Source of the DNA: Acidovorax sp. NCPPB 3576
GTDB taxonomy: Bacteria; Pseudomonadota; Gammaproteobacteria; Burkholderiales; Burkholderiaceae_C
Direction of reading: 5' to 3'
Assembly (NCBI RefSeq): GCF_028473605.1
Contig: NZ_CP097267.1
Coordinates: forward strand, 5,350,206-5,414,205
DNA length: 64,000 nt
The notes below the pieces were generated by a model. The model did no database searches. It saw only the letters and a list, made by a program, of their open reading frames with translations, and was not told the DNA's origin. The position numbers were made by a program, and so were the translations under genes. Below are positions 21,183 to 30,747 of the stretch, in pieces; the stretch's first letter is position 1, and every line of letters begins with the position of its first letter.

Positions 21183-21220
21183 AAGCGCCTGCCCATTTAT
21201 TGGGCAGGCGCTTGCTTTTT
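21183..21220 (+). terminator. intrinsic terminator of maeB
   Basis: A 13-base-pair perfect stem (AAGCGCCTGCCCA / TGGGCAGGCGCTT) with loop TTTAT, followed by GCTTTTT. It separates maeB from the barnase gene. Confidence 0.9.
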
Positions 21221-21289
21221 GGGGGCGATTAAGTCAAACTAACGGCTCGAAATTTCGGGTAAACCCGTAGTTTCTGAAAGGTGTAGTTG

Positions 21290-21694
21290 ATGCTGAAGGC
21301 TATCGCCATCCAGGCGTACAAGATCGGTCTTTCGTGCGTACTGGGTGCCGCGTTCGTTCTGGTCCCGACCACGGGACAGGCCCGAAACCCCCCGTCTTCC
21401 GACGGAGTGACCACCATCGCACTGGCCGAGTTGCCCCCGCAAGGGCGGGCGACTTATGGACTCATCCGCGAAGGTGGACCCTTTCCTTACGACAAGGATG
21501 GTTCGGTGTTCGGTAATCGCGAGCGGCTGCTGCCCCAGGAGAAACGGGGCTACTACCGCGAATACACCGTCAGAACGCCGGGTGCGAAAAACCGTGGTGC
21601 CCGGCGCATCGTGTGCGGAGGCGTGCCCCGCGTGCCCGATGCCTGCTACTACACCGGCGACCACTACGCGAGCTTTCGAAAAATTGTTGAATGA
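21290..21694 (+). CDS. secreted guanyl-specific ribonuclease of the barnase (N1/T1) family
   Basis: 134 residues. A signal-peptide-like start (VLGAAFVLVPTTGQA, cleavage near QARN) precedes a microbial RNase domain. Barnase active-site positions are visible: YYREYTVRTPGAKNRGARRI (Glu91 and an Arg of RGARR) and TGDHYASFRKI (His125), equivalent to barnase Glu73, Arg83/87 and His102. It would cleave single-stranded RNA 3' of guanosine. GAAAGG lies eight bases before the ATG. A barstar-like gene follows 137 bases downstream, so the cell is protected from any RNase that stays inside. It could be a secreted antibacterial toxin or a nutritional nuclease. Confidence 0.8.
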   Translation: MLKAIAIQAYKIGLSCVLGAAFVLVPTTGQARNPPSSDGVTTIALAELPPQGRATYGLIREGGPFPYDKDGSVFGNRERLLPQEKRGYYREYTVRTPGAKNRGARRIVCGGVPRVPDACYYTGDHYASFRKIVE

Positions 21695-21831
21695 CGCTGG
21701 ACGCCAAAAGCGCTCGCCGGCATTGCCGCGATCGGTTGCCCGCCTTTCGGCCCTTTGCCTTTGTGGCAGGCCGCTGGACCGAACTTCCGGATATTCCTCA
21801 TTGGTGACTACATAAAGAAAGAGCAGCGGAG

Positions 21832-22257
21832 ATGGAAAAGCCACTTCGTAACGATCAGGAAAACCCATTGCGTGGCGTGCGCCCCAACATCGTGCAGTCT
21901 ATTCGCGCTTTTCGCGTGCAAGACCTGCAAGAGTCGGCCAAGGCGCTCGGCCAACACTTCCTGTACGCCAACCTTGCACACGCACAAACCAAGCAGGACG
22001 TGCTGGACCTGATCGCAGGCCAGTTCATGTTCCCGGCGCATTTCGGAAAGAATTTCGATGCGCTGTACGACTGCATGACGGACCCTTTGCATAAATCGGG
22101 CCCGCAACCGGGCTTCATCGTGGTGCTGGAGCAAATTCCGACCACGGTGAAGTTCGACAAGGAAGCGCGCGAGCAATTGCTCGACATCTTCCGGGAAGCG
22201 GCTGACTACTGGAGCGATCGAAAGATACCGTTCCGGTGTTTCTATTCTTTTCTGTAG
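21832..22257 (+). CDS. barstar-family RNase inhibitor
   Basis: 141 residues, no signal peptide. The segment FPAHFGKNFDALYDCMTDP matches the barnase-binding helix of barstar (YYGENLDALWDCLTG in the classical protein), and the C-terminal FDKEAREQLLDIFREAADYWSDRKIPFRCFYSF fits the fold. It would bind and neutralise the adjacent barnase homologue in the cytoplasm. The first ~35 residues are an extension relative to classical barstar. The start has only a weak purine-rich stretch (AGCGGAG) directly before it. In the same frame, a 38-codon reading frame beginning inside the barnase stop (21691) ends at 21807. Confidence 0.8.
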   Translation: MEKPLRNDQENPLRGVRPNIVQSIRAFRVQDLQESAKALGQHFLYANLAHAQTKQDVLDLIAGQFMFPAHFGKNFDALYDCMTDPLHKSGPQPGFIVVLEQIPTTVKFDKEAREQLLDIFREAADYWSDRKIPFRCFYSFL

Positions 22258-22291
22258 CCCGTTCTGCATCCACCAGCCAGGCAGAACGGGC
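22257..22291. repeat. inverted repeat after barstar
   Basis: GCCCGTTCTGC and GCAGAACGGGC form a perfect 11-base-pair stem around a 13-base loop, starting on the last base of the barstar gene. There is no T-tract after it, so it may be a weak terminator or a 3'-end stabiliser. Confidence 0.6.
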
Positions 22292-22569
22292 GAACGAGGC
22301 TAACGAGACCGCCACCGCGCAGCCCATTGAAATCGCAGTCGATCCCTCCGCAGAAAAAATGCCGACCGACAAGCTCGTCGACGTATCGCCCCTGGCGCTG
22401 CGCATGAGCAGCCCGTTCAACGCGGGTTATTGGCTCGCAGCCGCCTGATCCCAGGCGGTGTGCAGGGTGGGCGCGGCCCCAGGCCGGTGCCTGCCATGCT
22501 TGAATCTTTTCAGTGCAGGGCGGCCTTCCGTTGTCCGGATGCGCCGCCCTTGCATTGCACCGCCTGCGC
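22292..22569. other. gap between barstar and rsmA
   Basis: Apart from the hairpin at its left edge, I see no supported gene. A 70-codon plus-strand frame (22236-22448) lacks a ribosome-binding site and recognisable features. rsmA and the plus-strand genes converge here. Confidence 0.5.
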
Positions 22570-23337
22570 TCAGGCAGGGTGCAGTGACTGTGCCAAGGCC
22601 ACGTATTCGTGCACCGGCACTTCTTCGGCCCGGCGCTGGGTATCGAAGGTCCCAGGAAAGGCACGTGCTTCCAGCCAGCGGCCGAGCGTGTGCCGCAGCA
22701 GCTTGCGGCGTTGGCTGAAGGCCACCTGCACCAGCTCCGACAGCAGGGCCGGCGATACGGCAGGCGGCGCGGCGTGGGGCACCATGCGCACCACCGCGCT
22801 GTCCACGCGCGGGGGCGGGTCGAAGCTCTCCGGCGGCACGAACAGCACATCTTCCATCGCATAGCGCCACTGCAGCATGACCGACAGCCGCCCGTAGTCG
22901 CCCGTCGATGGCCTCGCCACCATGCGGTCGATCACTTCCTTTTGCAGCATGAAGTGCTGGTCTTCGATGACGTGGACCTGCTCCAGCAGGTGGAACAGGA
23001 TGGGCGTGGAGATGTTGTACGGCAGGTTGCCGACCACCCGCACCTTGGCCACGCCCAGCGTCTGCGCGACCTGTGTGAAGTCCACTTTGAGCACGTCGGA
23101 TTCGATCACGTCCAGCTGGCTGTGCAGGCGCAGGCGCGCTGCCAGGTCGCGGTCGAGTTCGATCACGGTGAGGCGCCCCAGGCGCTCCACCAGCGGCTGC
23201 GTGAGGGCGGCCAGGCCCGGCCCGATCTCCACCATGGGCTGGCCCGGTTCCGGGCCGATGGCCTGCACGATGGCATCGATGATGCCGTGGTCCGACAGGA
23301 AATGCTGGCCGAAGCGTTTGCGCGGGATGTGCTTCAT
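22570..23337 (-). CDS. rsmA: 16S rRNA (adenine1518-N6/adenine1519-N6)-dimethyltransferase RsmA (KsgA)
   Basis: 255 residues. The N-terminus [20 protein letters not shown] and SAM motif I ([20 protein letters not shown]) are typical of KsgA, and [19 protein letters not shown] contains the catalytic NLPY motif. It dimethylates two adjacent adenines in the 3' helix 45 of 16S rRNA during small-subunit assembly. It is the last gene of the lptD-surA-rsmA run. pdxA, which often sits between surA and rsmA, is absent. Confidence 0.93.
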   Translation of the reverse strand: MKHIPRKRFGQHFLSDHGIIDAIVQAIGPEPGQPMVEIGPGLAALTQPLVERLGRLTVIELDRDLAARLRLHSQLDVIESDVLKVDFTQVAQTLGVAKVRVVGNLPYNISTPILFHLLEQVHVIEDQHFMLQKEVIDRMVARPSTGDYGRLSVMLQWRYAMEDVLFVPPESFDPPPRVDSAVVRMVPHAAPPAVSPALLSELVQVAFSQRRKLLRHTLGRWLEARAFPGTFDTQRRAEEVPVHEYVALAQSLHPA

Positions 23338-23374
23338 GGCGCGGCGAGGCGAAGGGCCGTGGGCAAGCGGTTCG

Positions 23375-24799
23375 TCATTGCGGCGGATCGCGGTATTCCA
23401 CGTAGGCGCGTGCGCGGGCTTCCTGCGCCCAGGTGGTGTAGGCCTCGTCCAGCTTCTTTTCGCGCACCACGTCGCGCACCATGTCGCGTTGTTCCCGCTG
23501 GGTGAGCTTGGCCTCGCGGCGCTCCAGCAACTGGATCAAATGCACGCCGAACCGCGTGACGATGGGCTCGCTGATCTCTCCGGGCTTGAGCGCGTTGAGC
23601 GCTTCCTCGAACTCGGGCACGTAGCGGCCCGGGCTGGCCCAGCCGAGGTCGCCGCCCTGCTTGGAGCTGCCGTCCTGCGAGTTCTCGCGTGCGAGGGTGG
23701 CGAAGTCCGCCTGGCCCGCCAGGATGCGGCGGCGGTAGTCGGCCAGCCGTGCGGCGGCGGCGGTCTCGGTCAGCTGCGGATTGGCGCGCAGCAGGATGTG
23801 CCGGGCATGGCTTTGCACGGCCACGGTGGGGGCGGCGGCGTTGGTCTTCTCCACCACCTTCAGCACGTGGAACCCGGCGGGCGAGCGCACGGGGCCGACG
23901 ATGCCACCCACGGGCGTCTGCTGGGTCGAGCGCACGAAAAGGTCGGGGTAGCGATCGGACGGCCGCAGACCCAGCAATCCGCCCGTGGCGCCTTCGGCCG
24001 CGTCGGAGAACTCGCGTGCCACCTGGCCGAAATCGTCGCCGGCGCGCACCTTGTCGGCCGCCTGCTGCGCGCGCAGCCGGCGCTGCTCCACGACCTCGGG
24101 GCTGGCGTTCTCGGGCACCAGCACCAGGATGTGGCCCAGGTTCAGTTCCACCTTCGACGGATCGGACGCGGACTTCTGCTCTTGCAGGTATTGGTCCACT
24201 TCGAGATCGCTCACGCGCACGCGGGCTTCGACGTCGCGCTCGCGCAGGCGCTGCACCAGCAGTTGGTTGCGCAGTTCGTCGCGGAAGCGGTCCTTGCTGA
24301 TGCCGTCGATCGCGAGGCGGCGGTGCATTTCCTCCAGGCTCACGTTGTTCTGGCGCGCCACCGACTGCTCGGCCTGGGAGACGGCGATGTCGTCCACCTT
24401 GATGCCGCTCTCGTTGGCCATCTGCACCTGGATCTTCTCGTTGATCACGCGCTCGAGCACTTCGCGCGCCACCACGTCTCGGGGCGGGCGCTCGCCGCCC
24501 TGGGTGGCCAGCTGCTGCTCGATGCGGGCGATGCGGGCCTGCACCTCGTTGTTGGTGATGGGCGCCGTGTTGACCACGGCCACGATGTAGTCGGCCTGGC
24601 GGATGCCGCTGCGGTCGGTGGTGCCGCGGGCGTCCGGCACCGTGACGGCCGGCAGGGCGCGCGAGGACGACAGCCCGGTACCGCCCGTGCTGGCGGGAGC
24701 GCCCGAGGCGCGCAGCCCCTGCGCGGCGGCGCCCGCGGGCGCGAGGGAGGCCAGGGTGGCCAGGCACACGAGGCCCAGGGTGAAAGCGCGATGGTTCAT
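23375..24799 (-). CDS. surA: periplasmic chaperone/peptidyl-prolyl isomerase SurA
   Basis: 474 residues. It has a Sec signal peptide ([20 protein letters not shown]), then the SurA N-terminal chaperone domain ([61 protein letters not shown]). Two parvulin domains follow; the second is clear ([43 protein letters not shown]). It helps outer-membrane beta-barrel proteins reach the BAM complex. LptD, encoded immediately upstream, is a classical SurA client. The gap to lptD is 19 bases. Confidence 0.92.
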   Translation of the reverse strand: MNHRAFTLGLVCLATLASLAPAGAAAQGLRASGAPASTGGTGLSSSRALPAVTVPDARGTTDRSGIRQADYIVAVVNTAPITNNEVQARIARIEQQLATQGGERPPRDVVAREVLERVINEKIQVQMANESGIKVDDIAVSQAEQSVARQNNVSLEEMHRRLAIDGISKDRFRDELRNQLLVQRLRERDVEARVRVSDLEVDQYLQEQKSASDPSKVELNLGHILVLVPENASPEVVEQRRLRAQQAADKVRAGDDFGQVAREFSDAAEGATGGLLGLRPSDRYPDLFVRSTQQTPVGGIVGPVRSPAGFHVLKVVEKTNAAAPTVAVQSHARHILLRANPQLTETAAAARLADYRRRILAGQADFATLARENSQDGSSKQGGDLGWASPGRYVPEFEEALNALKPGEISEPIVTRFGVHLIQLLERREAKLTQREQRDMVRDVVREKKLDEAYTTWAQEARARAYVEYRDPPQ

Positions 24800-24818
24800 G
24801 GGGTTGGCAGGTGTCGGG

Positions 24819-27287
24819 TTAGTCGTAATTGGTGAAGCGGCTGGGCGTGCTGGTCTGCTCGCGCAGGTACTGGTAGCGCGGAATGTTCTGCTTCAGGCTG
24901 GTGAGGGGATTGGAGCCGAGGGACAGGCGGGAAAAGCCCACGAACTCGATCTGGAACAGCAGCCGGGTGTTGGCGGTGGTCACGCTGCTTTGCAGGCGTT
25001 CCAGCACCACGCGGCCGACCCAGCAGCAACTGTCGTATTCGAAGCCCACCACGGTGTCCACCAGCTTGCGGTCCTGCATGCTGTAGTTCAGGCGGCCCAC
25101 GGTGTACCAGCGGCCGGCGCCCTGCCCGCGGCCCGGGCCGAGGTCCTGGCCCTTGTCGCCCCACAGGTCGTTGATGGGCCACTGCCAGCCGACGTCAATC
25201 TGCTCGCTGGTGCCGCGCTGCAGGCGGTAGGCGGCGCTGATGACGCGGTAGTTGCTGGGGTTGTAGCGCGCGCCCACGGTGGAGCGGATCGAGCGGCCCG
25301 TCTTGGGGTTGTATTGCACCGTGGAGTCGAAGCCCCACTGCTGCGTCCAGTTCAGGCCCGCGCCCAGCAGTACGTCCGACAGCCGCTCGTTGACGGCGGA
25401 TTCGCCGGGCAGCACGACCTTCTGGTCGGAAAACCGCACCCGCTGGGCGATGCCGAAGCGGGCGGCCTCGGCGCCGTTGTCCGGGTCCAGCAGCCGTGTC
25501 GTCACGCCCAGGGTGAGCAGGTTGTTGTCGGCCAGCCGGTCGTTGCCGCCATAGCCGTTCTCGGTGTAGATGGTGGCGAAGTTGAAGTCGTTCGCCGCCG
25601 TGTCGTACACCGGCAGCAGGCTCTGGTCGCGGTAGGGCGTGTAGGTGTAGAAGGCGCGCGGCTCCAGCGTCTGCAGGAAATTGCGGCCGAAGTAGCGCGC
25701 ATCGCGCTCGAACACCAGGCCGCTGTCCAGGCTGAACGTGGGCAGCGTGCGCTGCGCGCTGCGCTGGCCGTTGGCCAGCGGGCTGTCGAACTGGTATTGC
25801 GTGGCGTGCAGCTGCACGCGCGGCGTGATGAAGCCGGCCGGCGCGAGGAACGGCCGGCTGATCTGCGCCATGGCATAGCTGCGCTGGGCATTGGGCTGGC
25901 CGGTGAGGGCCCGGTCGGCGTGAAAGCTCGTGTAGTCGGCCTCGACGCTGGCATCGAACCCGTAGGGCAGCATGGTGGGGTTGTAGCCCCAGCGCAGTTG
26001 CGGCATGCGGTCGTAGGGCGGCACGATGGGCGCGCTCACGTCCTGCAGCGTTTGCCACTTGAGGGTGCGAAGGCTCAGCGACATGTCGTCCCTGCCCCAG
26101 GACAGCGTGGCGTCGCCGGGCAGCAGCCGCTGCGTGAGCTGGGTGAGGCCGGTCACGTTGCGCGTGAAGTCGCGCCAGTAGTTGTCGTCGCTGACCCGGC
26201 TCACGTCCATGTTGAGGTTCAGCCCGCCCAGCGGCGTGTCGAACGTGCCGCTGTGCTTGAGGCCGTAGCCCCAGCGGTCGCGGTCGCGCAGCTTGTCGGC
26301 CGGCATGTAGTCGCCGCGCAGCTCGCCCCGGTAGGTGGGCTCCAGGTAGCGGAATTCGCCGCCCAGGTTCACGCCGCGCTTGGACATGACGGTGGGCGTG
26401 ATCGTGGCGTCACGGTTGGGTGCGATGTTCCAGTAGTAGGGCTGCGCGTATTCGACGCCGCTCACGTTGTCGATGGCCACGGTGGGCGGCAGCAGTCCCG
26501 ACTTGCGGCGGTCGGACAGCGGGAACGTGATGTGCGGGATGGGCAGGATGGGCAGGCCCTTGAACTCCAGCACCGCGCCGTCGGCCGTGCCCACCTGCTC
26601 TTCGTTGTCGATGCGGATCGACCGCGCGCGCAGCACCCAGTCGGGCTGCCAGGTGGCTTCGTCGTTCTTCTGGCAGGTCGTGTAGGTGGCGTTGTGAACC
26701 ACCGAGCGGTCGCGGTCGATGAAGTCCACGCGGCTGGCCTCGCCGTGGGCGCCGTTCATCAGGAAGCGGTAGTTGGCCGCATCGAAGTAGCCCGAGAAGG
26801 CGTCCACTCGAAGCTCCAGCTCCGAGCCCTCGTACACGTTGCCCGCGCGGTTGATGCGCACCTGGCCGCGCGCCTTGGCGAGGTCGTCGGGCACCACGTA
26901 TTCCAGCCGGTCGGCGTGGATGATGGTGTCGCCGCGGCGCAGTTCGGCATTGCCTTCGACGATGGCGTTGATGTCCGGCTGGCCGGTCACGCTATCGCCT
27001 TTCACGAAGATCGGCAATTGCGGGCGAACGGCCTCGGGGATCTTTTCCTGCAGCAGGGGGCTGGCGCGCAGGGCGGGCGCTGCCTCGGGCACGGCGGGTG
27101 CGCCGGGCTCGGCCTCCGACTGGGCGAGCGCTGCCAGGGGCGCGCCGCACAGCATCCAGGCGATCAGGCGGGCCACCGCGCGGCGCTCGAACGCAGGCGC
27201 CGAGGGACGGCGGGCCGCAGCGCCGCGGCGGGCGGGCAGGAAGGGGGGCGTCGGTCGGAACGGATCGGGCAAGGAAGGGATGTCCAT
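24819..27287 (-). CDS. lptD: LPS-assembly outer-membrane protein LptD
   Basis: 822 residues with the start at 27287, which fits the family. A signal-like segment ([19 protein letters not shown]) is followed by the OstA/LptA-like jellyroll ([36 protein letters not shown]) and a long beta-barrel domain with alternating polar/aromatic strands up to a C-terminal FTNYD. It forms with LptE the outer-membrane pore that inserts LPS. The N-terminus before the signal is long and Arg/Pro-rich, so the exact start is uncertain; a start at 27371 would overlap the divergent kinase gene. Two of the usual conserved cysteines (YDSCCWVGR) are present. Confidence 0.9.
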   Translation of the reverse strand: MDIPSLPDPFRPTPPFLPARRGAAARRPSAPAFERRAVARLIAWMLCGAPLAALAQSEAEPGAPAVPEAAPALRASPLLQEKIPEAVRPQLPIFVKGDSVTGQPDINAIVEGNAELRRGDTIIHADRLEYVVPDDLAKARGQVRINRAGNVYEGSELELRVDAFSGYFDAANYRFLMNGAHGEASRVDFIDRDRSVVHNATYTTCQKNDEATWQPDWVLRARSIRIDNEEQVGTADGAVLEFKGLPILPIPHITFPLSDRRKSGLLPPTVAIDNVSGVEYAQPYYWNIAPNRDATITPTVMSKRGVNLGGEFRYLEPTYRGELRGDYMPADKLRDRDRWGYGLKHSGTFDTPLGGLNLNMDVSRVSDDNYWRDFTRNVTGLTQLTQRLLPGDATLSWGRDDMSLSLRTLKWQTLQDVSAPIVPPYDRMPQLRWGYNPTMLPYGFDASVEADYTSFHADRALTGQPNAQRSYAMAQISRPFLAPAGFITPRVQLHATQYQFDSPLANGQRSAQRTLPTFSLDSGLVFERDARYFGRNFLQTLEPRAFYTYTPYRDQSLLPVYDTAANDFNFATIYTENGYGGNDRLADNNLLTLGVTTRLLDPDNGAEAARFGIAQRVRFSDQKVVLPGESAVNERLSDVLLGAGLNWTQQWGFDSTVQYNPKTGRSIRSTVGARYNPSNYRVISAAYRLQRGTSEQIDVGWQWPINDLWGDKGQDLGPGRGQGAGRWYTVGRLNYSMQDRKLVDTVVGFEYDSCCWVGRVVLERLQSSVTTANTRLLFQIEFVGFSRLSLGSNPLTSLKQNIPRYQYLREQTSTPSRFTNYD

Positions 27288-27369
27288 GGAATCAGCCGGT
27301 CGGCGGCGCGGAGCAGGCACCGCAGGCCACCCGGTCCGGGCAGGCCGGGTTTGTAAAATCGGATTATCC

Positions 27370-28509
27370 ATGAGCCACCCTCCTTCCCCCATCGTGGCCG
27401 ATCCGGCCCCGGCCGGCGCCGCTGCTGCCGCCGCCTTTCCCGCCGTCGCCTGGCCCGCCGACGCCCGCCGCACCGCGTTCGAGGCCTGGCTCGCGCCGCT
27501 GGCCGCCATGCACGGGCTGCAGCCCGCCAGCCTGCGCCCCGCCTCGGCGGACGCGAGCTTTCGGCGCTACCTGCGCATCGACGCCGCCGACGGCACCCCC
27601 CGCATCGTGATGGACGCCCCGCCGGACAAGGAGGACTGCCGCCCCTTCGCCCACGTGCAGCGCCTGATGGCCGACGCCGGCCTGCGCGTGCCCCAGGTGC
27701 TGGCCTGGGACGAACCCCACGGCTTCATGCTGCTGTCCGACCTGGGCGCGCAGACCGTCATCGAGCGGCTCGACCCCGCCGCGCCCGAGGCGGCGCACGC
27801 CTGGTACGTGCAGGCCAGCGACGTGCTGCTGCAGTGGCAGCAGGCCTCGCGCCCCGGCGTGCTGCCGCCCTACGACGAGGCCCTGCTGCGGCGCGAGCTG
27901 GCCCTGTTCCCCGACTGGTATCTGGCGCGCCACCGCGGCGTGGCGCTGACCGAGGCGCAGCAGGGCGTGCTCGCCAAGACCTTCGATGTGCTGGTCGCCA
28001 ACAATCTGGAAGCCCCCAGCGTGTTCGTGCACCGCGACTTCATGATGCGCAACCTGATGGCGCCCCCGGCGGGCGGGCCGCTGGGCGTGCTGGATTTTCA
28101 GGACGCCGTGTATGGGCCCATCACCTACGACATCGCCAGCCTGCTGCGCGATGCGTTCATCAGCTGGGAAGAGGATTTCGTCATCGACATTACCGTGCGT
28201 TACTGGGAAAAGGCGCGAAAGTCGGGATTGGTCGGTGCGGCGAGCGCCAGCGGCTGGGGCGCGGACTTCGGCGAGTTCTACCGCGCGGTCGAATGGATGG
28301 GCCTGCAGCGGCACCTGAAGGTGGCCGGCATCTTCGCGCGGATCACGCTGCGCGACGGCAAGCCCAGGTACCTGGCGGACACGCCGCGTTTCATCGGCTA
28401 CATCCGCTCGACAGCCAGCCGCTACCGCGAACTCAAGCCGCTGCTGCGGCTGGTGGACGAGATCGAAGGCACGCAGGACGCCACCGGCTTCGCTTTCGGA
28501 AGAGTTTGA
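27370..28509 (+). CDS. amgK: N-acetylmuramate/N-acetylglucosamine kinase AmgK
   Basis: 379 residues, aminoglycoside-phosphotransferase fold. DASFRRYLRID is the family N-lobe motif. VFVHRDFMMRNLM is the catalytic loop (HxD), and LGVLDFQDAVYGPITYDIASLLRD supplies the metal-binding Asp. Divergent to lptD, the same place amgK occupies in pseudomonads. It phosphorylates the anomeric carbon of MurNAc/GlcNAc in peptidoglycan recycling that bypasses de novo synthesis. The uridylyltransferase partner murU, often the next gene, is not found here; rsmE follows instead. The N-terminal ~40 residues are an Ala/Pro-rich extension. Confidence 0.82.
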   Translation: MSHPPSPIVADPAPAGAAAAAAFPAVAWPADARRTAFEAWLAPLAAMHGLQPASLRPASADASFRRYLRIDAADGTPRIVMDAPPDKEDCRPFAHVQRLMADAGLRVPQVLAWDEPHGFMLLSDLGAQTVIERLDPAAPEAAHAWYVQASDVLLQWQQASRPGVLPPYDEALLRRELALFPDWYLARHRGVALTEAQQGVLAKTFDVLVANNLEAPSVFVHRDFMMRNLMAPPAGGPLGVLDFQDAVYGPITYDIASLLRDAFISWEEDFVIDITVRYWEKARKSGLVGAASASGWGADFGEFYRAVEWMGLQRHLKVAGIFARITLRDGKPRYLADTPRFIGYIRSTASRYRELKPLLRLVDEIEGTQDATGFAFGRV

Positions 28510-28530
28510 GTCAAAACCGCTACCGCCGCA

Positions 28531-28570
28531 ATCAACACTAGGGCGTGTAGCTATAAAAATAGTAGCAAAT
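28531..28570 (-). repeat. dispersed AT-rich repeat, copy B
   Basis: On the minus strand GCTACTATTTTTATAGCT, then ACACGCCCTAGTGTTGATTG. It fills the gap between amgK and rsmE and ends on the rsmE start codon, so it occupies the place where rsmE's ribosome-binding site should be. Confidence 0.75.
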
Positions 28571-29303
28571 GCCCCGTTTCCATTGCCCCTTGCCCCTGGC
28601 GGGCGGCGCCGCGCTGGCGCTGCCGCCCTCGGCCGCGCGCCACGTGCAGGTGCTGCGCCTGCAGCCCGGCGACGCGATCACGCTGTTCGACGGGCGCGGG
28701 GGCGAATACGCCGCCACCATCACCCGCATGGGCCGCTCCGATGTCGATGTGCAGGTCGGCGCGCACGACCCCGTGGAGCGCGAGGCCGCGCGCGCCGTGC
28801 ACCTGGTGGTGGGCATGCCGGCCAACGAGCGCATGGACTGGCTCGTGGAGAAAGCCGCCGAACTGGGCGCGGCCAGCATCCAGCCCGTGGCCGCTGCGCG
28901 CAGCGTGCTGAAGCTGTCGGGCGAGCGCGCGCAAAAGCGCCAGGCCCACTGGCAGGCGATCGCCGTGGCGGCCTGCGAGCAGTGCGGGCGCAACCGGGTG
29001 CCCGAGGTGCATGCCCCGCTGGCCCTGGCCGACTGGCTGCGCGCGCAGGCGGCCGACGCCCACGCGGCGGAGGGCGGCCTGGTGCGCCTCGTGCTGTCGC
29101 TGCAGGGTGGCTCCCGCCCGCTGCGCGAGGCGGTCGGCAGCGCCGGCCGCGTGCAGGTGCTGCACGGCCCCGAAGGGGGCTTGACCGCGCAGGAGGAAGA
29201 CCTGGCGCTGGCCCATGGCTTCGCGCCGGCCAGCCTGGGCGCGCGCGTGCTGCGGGCCGAGACCGCTTCGGTCGCCGCGCTGGCGCAACTGGCCTTCGAA
29301 TGA
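28569..29303 (+). CDS. rsmE: 16S rRNA (uracil1498-N3)-methyltransferase RsmE
   Basis: 244 residues. It has an N-terminal PUA-like domain (MPRFHCPLPLAGG, HVQVLRLQPGDAITLFDGRG). The SPOUT methyltransferase domain follows, with the knot motifs LHGPEGGLTAQEEDLA and LGARVLRAETASVAAL, and AACEQCGRNRVP. It methylates U1498 of 16S rRNA. The usual Shine-Dalgarno sequence is missing, because the 20 bases before the ATG are repeat copy B. Translation may therefore depend on coupling or an AT-rich leader. Confidence 0.9.
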   Translation: MPRFHCPLPLAGGAALALPPSAARHVQVLRLQPGDAITLFDGRGGEYAATITRMGRSDVDVQVGAHDPVEREAARAVHLVVGMPANERMDWLVEKAAELGAASIQPVAAARSVLKLSGERAQKRQAHWQAIAVAACEQCGRNRVPEVHAPLALADWLRAQAADAHAAEGGLVRLVLSLQGGSRPLREAVGSAGRVQVLHGPEGGLTAQEEDLALAHGFAPASLGARVLRAETASVAALAQLAFE

Positions 29304-29327
29304 CGACGGAACACTGAACAGGACGGC

Positions 29328-30740
29328 ATGGAGAGCACTGTGTTGGCGGCCGAGGCGCCGTGGCCCCAGGGGGCGGAGAACGAGGGCGGGCTGTTCGACT
29401 TTTTCCGGGATGCCGATGCGGCGGGCGATTCGGCCCTGCTGTGGCGCATTGCGCGCGAGCAGGCCGTCACCCAGGCGCTGAGCGGGCTGTTCCACGGCCC
29501 GGCGGCACTGGTGCAGCTGCGGCTGTGGGCTTTCTTGCAGCTGGCGCGCCAGGGCGAGGCCACGCTGGCGCGCGAGCGCATCGACGAGATCTTCCACGCC
29601 CTGCGCCCCGAGGCGCTGGACACCGTGCTCAAGCGCTTTCGCGACGTGGGCCTGCTGGCCTGGGACGACAGCGCGCGCACCTATGCGCTGCCGCCGCTGG
29701 CGCAGCGCGTGGCCGGACTGCTGGCGCCCCTGGCCAGCGACGGCGGCGGGGACGAGGACGGCGGCGAGCTGGCTGCGCTGCTCGGCCAGGTGGTGGGCGC
29801 CAACCAGCTCGGCGCGCTCGATGCGGGCCAGGTGCAATTGCTGCAGGCGCAGCTCACGCGGTTGCACGGCGAGTTCGCCGACGCCATCGCCAGCGGGTCG
29901 GAATTCCGCCTGCGCGCCGCGCGCCAGCGCTACGACCGCGCGGCGGTGCTGATCGACCGCGCCTCCGAGGCCATCACCGCCATCATCGGCCACGCGCACG
30001 GCCACATCGCGCTGGAGCGCGCCGCGCGCGGGCTGGGGCAGGCCCAGTCGCGGCTGCTGGCCATGGCCAGCCAGTTCAACCGCGCGCTGCAGCAGGTGGA
30101 CCGCCAGCGCGTGACCCTGGGGACCACCGGCATCACCAGCACCGACGTCAAGCGCTGGCTGCAGACCGTGCGCTCGCCCCATGCGCTGCTGGACGATGCC
30201 CTGGGCGTGCCCGCGGGCCTGTCGGCCCTGGCCCCGCATGAATTGCTGGACGTGACCGAGGCCGAGTTCGAACGCGACCGCCCCGTCGCCGGCCCGGCCG
30301 AAGAACTGCCCGGCGCGCAGCCGGCGCCGGCGGGCAACCTCACCGCCGTGGCCCTGCCGCACGAGCTGGGCGACCTGTCGGCCCTGCTGCAGGCCTGGTC
30401 GATCGATGCGGCCGGCGATGCCGCGCCGCATGGCGTGGCCGCCGCGCTGCTGGGCGCCACGCCCGCCGATGCCCGCTACGCCCAGGTGGCCTACAAGGCC
30501 CAGTTGCTGCCCCTGCTGGGCGACCCCCAGGCCGGCGTGCTGCCGGGCGCCACGGGCGCGCTGGCGCGCCTGCCCTGGCGCGTGCAGTGGGAGGCCGCCA
30601 CCGAGGCCATCGACCATCCCCAGGTGGAGCTGCTGAGCCAGGGCCGCATGGTGCCCGCCACCGCCGTGCCGGCCGACGCATCTGCCAAGGCCGCCACCGC
30701 GCCCGATCCTTCGCCGAACCCCGGCCCCGACACCCTTTGA
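29328..30740 (+). CDS. MksF-like kleisin subunit of an SMC complex
   Basis: 470 residues, predominantly helical. An N-terminal winged-helix-like part (LFDFFRDADAAGDSALLWRIAREQ, then ARERIDEIFHALRPEALDTVLKRFRDVGLLAWDD) is followed by long helices with heptad-like spacing (about 150-290) and a disordered Ala/Pro-rich tail. Sequence alone would not name it. Order and size (470-226-944 codons, kleisin-KITE-SMC) match MksF-MksE-MksB, where MksF bridges the SMC heads. AGGA precedes the ATG, and mksE starts eight bases after its stop. The function is inferred from the operon. Confidence 0.6.
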   Translation: MESTVLAAEAPWPQGAENEGGLFDFFRDADAAGDSALLWRIAREQAVTQALSGLFHGPAALVQLRLWAFLQLARQGEATLARERIDEIFHALRPEALDTVLKRFRDVGLLAWDDSARTYALPPLAQRVAGLLAPLASDGGGDEDGGELAALLGQVVGANQLGALDAGQVQLLQAQLTRLHGEFADAIASGSEFRLRAARQRYDRAAVLIDRASEAITAIIGHAHGHIALERAARGLGQAQSRLLAMASQFNRALQQVDRQRVTLGTTGITSTDVKRWLQTVRSPHALLDDALGVPAGLSALAPHELLDVTEAEFERDRPVAGPAEELPGAQPAPAGNLTAVALPHELGDLSALLQAWSIDAAGDAAPHGVAAALLGATPADARYAQVAYKAQLLPLLGDPQAGVLPGATGALARLPWRVQWEAATEAIDHPQVELLSQGRMVPATAVPADASAKAATAPDPSPNPGPDTL

Positions 30741-30747
30741 AGACCCC

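Noticed and set aside
22236..22448. 70-codon plus-strand frame overlapping the end of barstar
   Set aside because: GTG start with no ribosome-binding site, mostly Ala/Ser-rich, overlaps barstar; no recognisable features.
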